From Deltaproteobacteria bacterium (lineage in GTDB: Bacteria > Desulfobacterota > Dissulfuribacteria > Dissulfuribacterales > JALVPX01), in assembly GCA_027031565.1 (NCBI GenBank), contig JALVPX010000074.1, forward strand, positions 1-20,172: a stretch of 20,172 nt of DNA. Direction: 5' to 3'. This document shows positions 16,502 to 20,172 of this stretch, in pieces; within the stretch, counting starts at the first letter, position 1; each line of letters begins with the position of its first letter. The translations under genes were made by a program, and so were the position numbers. Below the pieces are notes generated by a model. It worked only from the letters and a program-made list of their open reading frames with translations. It did no database searches and had not been told where the DNA came from.

Positions 16502-18076
16502 ATGAAGAAGACTGTTTCCGGGTTACTATTAGCTGCAACAGGCGCCCTGGTTTTTTACCTGGTTGTGATCCTCCCACCCTTGATAATTGAGCAATATGCA
16601 AGGGTTTCATCCTTTGGGCCTGCATGGGGCTATCTCTATCTGGCAGGGATTGCGCTTGGATCCATGCTCCTGCTGGGCGGCCTGGCCTGGTCTGTTTACA
16701 CGTTATGGTCCGTAGGCCGGAGAGAACGCCTTCGTTCTGCCAGGGATTCAAAAGAAATATTGGAGATGGGCCCCCGAGAAAAAGAAGAGGCCGTCAAGGC
16801 CTATCTTGAAGAGGCAAAGGCACTTGCTCAAGAATCCCGGGAACAGGAAGAGCTTAAAAAGGCGATTGAAAGAGCAGCTTCCCAGCTCGAGCACAAGCAG
16901 CAAGAGGAGTCTTTTGAAGTGGTGGCCTTTGGAACTATATCGAGCGGAAAATCGTCTGTGCTGAACAGATTAACAGGAAGGGAACTCTTTGAATCAGATG
17001 TTTCAGGCGGCACTACTGTCAAGGTAAAGAGCGTTGAATGGCCGGGATTCGGCAGGGTCAGGCTCGTGGATACACCAGGTTTGGCGGAAATCAGGGGCGG
17101 CAAAAGGGGTTTTGATGCCAGGAGTGCAGCCAAAAAGGCAGACTTGATCCTGTTCGTGTTGGACGGCCCGCTCAAGGACTTCGAATTCAGGACTATCCAG
17201 GATCTTCATGCCATGGGAAAGCGCCTTGTTGTGTGTTTAAACAAGCGGGATTGGTTTGTCGAAAGCGATCTCTCCTTACTGCTGTGCAAGATAAGGGATC
17301 AGCTCAAGGATTATATTCCCCCTGGGGACATAGTGCCTGTTCAGGCCGAGCCCGTAAAACGCAAAAGGGACAGGATAAAGATGGATGGATCAGTGTCGGA
17401 GGAGGATGTCGAACTGGCGCCAGAAATTGATGCACTGGCATCCCGGTTGATGGAGATTATCAATGCGGAAGGCAAGGATTTGTTGTTGAACAACTTGCTG
17501 CTGCAGGCCCGCGGTCTGAGGTCTGACACCTTGGAGCGCATCCGGGCCAGACGGGACGAAAAGGCTGTGCAGAAGATAAACCAGTATACATGGAAGGCAG
17601 CCGCAGCCGCAGCCGTCAGCCCTACGCCCTTTGTGGATGCAGCAGTGGGCGTGGCTTTTTCTTTTAAAATGATCCTTGACCTGGCTGCCATATATGGACG
17701 CAATGTTGATTTGCAAGCTGCCCGGGAACTTGTTGGCCAATTGATGAAGAGCTTGGGTGCATCATTGGGTGCAACGAGCATCTCTCCGGCCGTGGGCCAA
17801 TTATTTGCCTCGGCCTTAAAGGGCGTTCCAGGCATCGGAACCTTGGCGGGCGGGACCATGCAAGGCTTGGTTCAGGCCCTGGTTACCCAATGGATAGGAA
17901 GGGTCATGAAGGATTATTTCTCACAGGATAAGGCCGAATCCGCTATTCCGCTTGATGAACTGGCCCGCAGACACTGGGAAAAATTGACTTCCAAGAGCGA
18001 ATTAATCAATCTGGCCATGAACGGCCGCCCTTACTTGAAGGAACACAAGGACAAGGAGCATGGAAAATCATCCTGA
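16502..18076 (+). CDS. Membrane-anchored DUF697-containing GTPase
   Basis: A 524-residue protein with two predicted N-terminal membrane helices (about 5-28 and 43-69), a charged helical linker (about 75-135) and a Ras-like/TrmE-Era-type GTPase domain. G1 is GTISSGKSS (144-152), a G2 threonine lies in GGTTVK, G3 is DTPG (190-193) and G4 is NKRD (247-250). A DUF697 region (about 355-480) follows, with the SPTPFVDAAVGVAFSFKMILDLAAIYG hydrophobic segments typical of the YcjF/DUF697 family. The start is the ATG at 16502 just before the first membrane helix, 20 nt after the USP stop; an open frame extends back to 16298 but lies within the USP gene and encodes Cys/Trp-rich sequence unlike a real protein. 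The end overlaps the next GTPase gene by 17 nt. Confidence 0.85.
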   Translation: MKKTVSGLLLAATGALVFYLVVILPPLIIEQYARVSSFGPAWGYLYLAGIALGSMLLLGGLAWSVYTLWSVGRRERLRSARDSKEILEMGPREKEEAVKAYLEEAKALAQESREQEELKKAIERAASQLEHKQQEESFEVVAFGTISSGKSSVLNRLTGRELFESDVSGGTTVKVKSVEWPGFGRVRLVDTPGLAEIRGGKRGFDARSAAKKADLILFVLDGPLKDFEFRTIQDLHAMGKRLVVCLNKRDWFVESDLSLLLCKIRDQLKDYIPPGDIVPVQAEPVKRKRDRIKMDGSVSEEDVELAPEIDALASRLMEIINAEGKDLLLNNLLLQARGLRSDTLERIRARRDEKAVQKINQYTWKAAAAAAVSPTPFVDAAVGVAFSFKMILDLAAIYGRNVDLQAARELVGQLMKSLGASLGATSISPAVGQLFASALKGVPGIGTLAGGTMQGLVQALVTQWIGRVMKDYFSQDKAESAIPLDELARRHWEKLTSKSELINLAMNGRPYLKEHKDKEHGKSS

Positions 18077-19478
18077 AACAGGCCTTGAGCAGGAAGACAA
18101 GATTTATCAGAAGGCCGTGCAGGCCCTGAACAAGACCCTGCTCGATCTTGAAAAGACATCCCCTTCTGAAAAAGAACAGCTGACCAAACAGTGGCAGGAG
18201 ATAAAGGCACTGGTCAAGAAACTTGAATCAGGGCGTATAGACATAGTGGTCATTGGAGAAATCTCCACAGGCAAATCCGCCTTGATAAATGCCCTTGCCG
18301 GAAGGCACCTTGCAAGGGTAGGCGTGGAAGGCGGCGTGACAAGGAAGATCGGCAGGATAGAGTGGAAACCGAGGGCCTATTCCATTGCTTCACTCGGTTC
18401 GTCCATGGTCGAGCTGGTGGACACGCCGGGCATAAACGAGGTGTCAGGGCAGGAGCGGGAAAGGCTTGCACGGGAACAGGCAGCCAGGGCGGATCTCGTG
18501 CTCTTTGTTGCTGATTCGGACTTGAACGAGCTTGAATATGACACACTGAAACAACTGATAGATGTCCATAAGCCGGTGATTCTTGTCTTGAACAAATCGG
18601 ATCTCTATACCCGTGATCAGATGGAAAGGCTGTTGGAGATTTTAAGGAGCCGTGTTAAAGGCCTGATTCCTGCTGAAAATGTGATTTCAGCCGCTGCAGA
18701 TCCCATGCCCAGAGAGGTTTTGAAAGAACTTCCGGGAGGCAGGGTGGAGTCGGCAGAGCTGAAGCCGGAACCAGACGTGAAGGCCCTTAAGGTCAGGATC
18801 CTCGAGATCCTTGAAAAAGAGGGCAGCGCCCTGGTCGCTTTGAACAGTGCCATGTTCGCATCTGACGTGAGTGATACCATAAGGGCAGTGAAGATACGCA
18901 TGAGGGATGCCCATGCCCAGAAGATCATACTCAATTTTTGCATCTTGAAGGGTGCGGCAGTCGCCTTCAATCCCGTGCCAGTAGCTGATGTAATTGGAGG
19001 ATTCGGCAGCGATGCTGCAATGGTTGCCGCCTTGGGAAGGATCTACGGCGAGCCGATCGATGTTGGCAGGGCAGGGCGCCTGGCTGTAGGTATTGCAAAA
19101 AGCATGGGATGGGTGGCGGCCACTGAGTGGCTTACCCACAGCGCTGCTCATTTTGTGAAGACCGTGACCCTTGGGGCCGGCACGGTGTTGACTGCCCTTC
19201 CACAAGGCATGGCGGCAGCCTACGGTTCATACGTTGTCGGTATGGCAGCCAAATATTATTTTCAACATGATTGCGGCTGGGGTTCCGACAGCGCCAAGGA
19301 AGTGATAAGGTCTATCATATCCGATATGGACAAGTCATCAGTATTGATTAACATCCGTGAAGGTATAGCAGAGGCCTTGGGGCTGGAAAAACGTGAACAG
19401 GGTTTCAGGGAAAAGGCAGATGAAATGATTTCGGGTCTCAAAGACTTTTTTGCTTTTCTTATGAAAAACCGAGTTTAA
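18060..19478 (+). CDS. DUF697-containing GTPase, paralog of the preceding gene
   Basis: A 472-residue GTPase with a helical N-terminus (about 1-55) and no N-terminal membrane anchor. G1 is GEISTGKSA (66-74), G3 is DTPG (121-124) and G4 is NKSD (178-181). A DUF697-type hydrophobic region follows (about 285-425: FNPVPVADVIGG, AALGRIYG, KSMGWVAATEWL, KYYFQHD). It shares with its neighbour the order of domains and detailed motifs: G..GK-S-.-L-N-L, GG.T.K......EW, NP/SP-P-D, IYG..D, K-YF..D. The two thus arose by duplication or act as a heteromeric pair. The start ATG overlaps the preceding gene by 17 nt and has AGG-type sequences (18046-18058) upstream. It is the last gene of the operon. No published function is known to me. 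Confidence 0.85.
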   Translation: MENHPETGLEQEDKIYQKAVQALNKTLLDLEKTSPSEKEQLTKQWQEIKALVKKLESGRIDIVVIGEISTGKSALINALAGRHLARVGVEGGVTRKIGRIEWKPRAYSIASLGSSMVELVDTPGINEVSGQERERLAREQAARADLVLFVADSDLNELEYDTLKQLIDVHKPVILVLNKSDLYTRDQMERLLEILRSRVKGLIPAENVISAAADPMPREVLKELPGGRVESAELKPEPDVKALKVRILEILEKEGSALVALNSAMFASDVSDTIRAVKIRMRDAHAQKIILNFCILKGAAVAFNPVPVADVIGGFGSDAAMVAALGRIYGEPIDVGRAGRLAVGIAKSMGWVAATEWLTHSAAHFVKTVTLGAGTVLTALPQGMAAAYGSYVVGMAAKYYFQHDCGWGSDSAKEVIRSIISDMDKSSVLINIREGIAEALGLEKREQGFREKADEMISGLKDFFAFLMKNRV

Positions 19479-19497
19479 AAGAATAAAGGGAGTCAAA

Positions 19498-19536
19498 ATG
19501 TGGTATTGCGATTTTTTTGCGGATGAAAAAAGTTGA
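19498..19536 (+). CDS. Possible 12-codon leader ORF
   Basis: ATG at 19498 follows GGGAG (19488-19492) with a 5-nt spacer, a better ribosome site than most annotated genes here. The frame encodes MWYCDFFADEKS and stops at 19536, 91 nt before the M23 peptidase start. It lies 19 nt after the GTPase stop, so the same transcript could carry it. There is no run of one amino acid that would mark an attenuator. Coding status is quite uncertain. Confidence 0.25.
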   Translation: MWYCDFFADEKS

Positions 19537-19561
19537 CACTTGTTGGCGGCAACATTAGTTC
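19533..19561 (+). promoter_or_regulatory. Putative sigma-70 promoter of the M23 peptidase gene
   Basis: TTGACA (19533-19538), a 17-base spacer and TAGTTC (19556-19561). The -35 is perfect and the -10 is poor, but the arrangement mirrors TTGACA-N17-TAGTTT before recJ. It would start transcription about 60 bases before the ATG at 19628. Confidence 0.35.
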
Positions 19562-19627
19562 TCTACTTGGTAACAGGTTGTTGAGTTGGATCTCGAGCAA
19601 ATTTCCAGAAAAAAATAGGGGGGTTGG

Positions 19628-20172
19628 ATGGGCGAAAAAATTCATCTGATCATAGCCAAGGAAGAGGGTCATGTTAAGACATTGATTCTTTCTAAAAAAA
19701 AGCTGTCTGTTATTTCCCTGGCCATTTTGTTTCTGTTTTCAGCCATGACATCAATAATTTTGTACGGAATAGGCGCCTTTGGCAAAGGCCCGTCTTCGAT
19801 TGCGGATGAATGCAGGCTCTTAAGCTGTGAGCTCCAGGAAACCACAGACGAAAATGTTCAACTCAAAGAGCAGCTTGAGACACTTGAGAAGGAGAGGGAG
19901 CGTCTTCTCCAAGGCTCGGTGGGTAACTTGATCAGAAGGGTTCATTTGATGGATGATATACTTTCCGGGCTGGGTATCGTTCCAAGGAATCAGCTTTTCA
20001 AGGACTCCGGAGTAGGCGGACCATATGTGCCCCTTGAAAAGGAGAACCTGGAGGAACTGCTGGAGCTTTCGGACAAATATTCAAACATCATTAAAAGGAT
20101 TCCGCTTAACTGGCCTGTCAATGGCAGAATTACTTCTGGTTTCGGCCGCAGGCGCGATCCCTTCACCGGCCG
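19628..20172 (+). CDS. M23-family peptidase (murein hydrolase-like), N-terminal part, cut by window end
   Basis: An open frame of 181 codons runs off the window end without a stop. It has a cytoplasmic basic stretch (LSKKKLS), one membrane helix (about 27-50), a short coiled coil (about 60-95), a linker, and then LNWPVNGRITSGFGRRRDPF (160-179). That last segment is the opening of LytM/M23 metallopeptidase domains, where the strand and GFG.R.DPFTG lead to the first zinc-ligand His just outside the window. Such proteins are anchored in the inner membrane and cut peptidoglycan cross-links or activate amidases in the periplasm; whether the zinc ligands are kept cannot be seen here. The start ATG follows an A-rich tract and AGGGGGG (19617-19623) by 4 nt. 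Confidence 0.82.
   Translation, partial: MGEKIHLIIAKEEGHVKTLILSKKKLSVISLAILFLFSAMTSIILYGIGAFGKGPSSIADECRLLSCELQETTDENVQLKEQLETLEKERERLLQGSVGNLIRRVHLMDDILSGLGIVPRNQLFKDSGVGGPYVPLEKENLEELLELSDKYSNIIKRIPLNWPVNGRITSGFGRRRDPFTG

Noticed and set aside
17341..17859. 172-codon minus-strand frame opposite the first GTPase
   Set aside because: It mirrors the Ala-rich DUF697 coding sequence, has no family resemblance and no promoter or ribosome site.

Overview
The window reads as a chromosomal segment of a Gram-negative, anaerobe-type deltaproteobacterium (Desulfobacterota in current naming). The pointers are a miaB gene followed by a DUF151 bifunctional-nuclease gene, a small DUF4911-type protein, a TolC-family outer-membrane protein, a PEP-CTERM exported protein behind a sigma-54-type promoter, and moderate GC. 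This placement is an inference from gene content; no rRNA or tRNA is present to confirm it.

Layout. (1) Bases 1-1983 (+): the C-terminal part of a SNF2-family helicase, cut by the window edge. (2) Bases 1986-2125: a 140-bp full-length imperfect palindrome that looks like a non-coding MITE, lying between two convergent genes. (3) Bases 6417-2194 (-): a tight five-gene run, DUF4911-like protein > TolC-like protein > MiaB > DUF151 nuclease > PHP phosphoesterase. (4) Bases 6480-11734 (+): recJ and smc, overlapping by 4 nt. (5) Bases 11735-12834: a monocistronic PEP-CTERM gene with its own control region (two dyad repeats, a -24/-12 promoter, a strong Shine-Dalgarno) and a textbook terminator. (6) Bases 12923-19478 (+): glgX followed by a kinase-fold protein, a universal stress protein and two tandem DUF697 GTPases, all nearly touching or overlapping. 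(7) Bases 19628-20172 (+): the N-terminus of a membrane-anchored M23-type peptidase, cut by the window end.

How they work together. Regions 3 and 4 are housekeeping: tRNA modification, DNA repair, chromosome condensation and export. Region 5 is a secreted or surface protein normally processed by an exosortase, which is not in this window. Region 6 is the most interesting: a glycogen debranching enzyme is transcriptionally and probably translationally tied to a kinase-like protein with a WaaP/KdkA-like active site, an ATP-binding-type UspA protein, and two membrane-associated GTPases that are paralogs. No function is known to me for this combination; it is the best candidate here for an undescribed system.

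No gene-free stretch exceeds 300 bases. The largest gaps are 1984-2193 (MITE-like palindrome), 11735-11933 (sigma-54 control region), 12759-12922 (terminator) and 19479-19627 (possible promoter and a 12-codon ORF). I saw no tRNA, rRNA, CRISPR array, insertion sequence or riboswitch.
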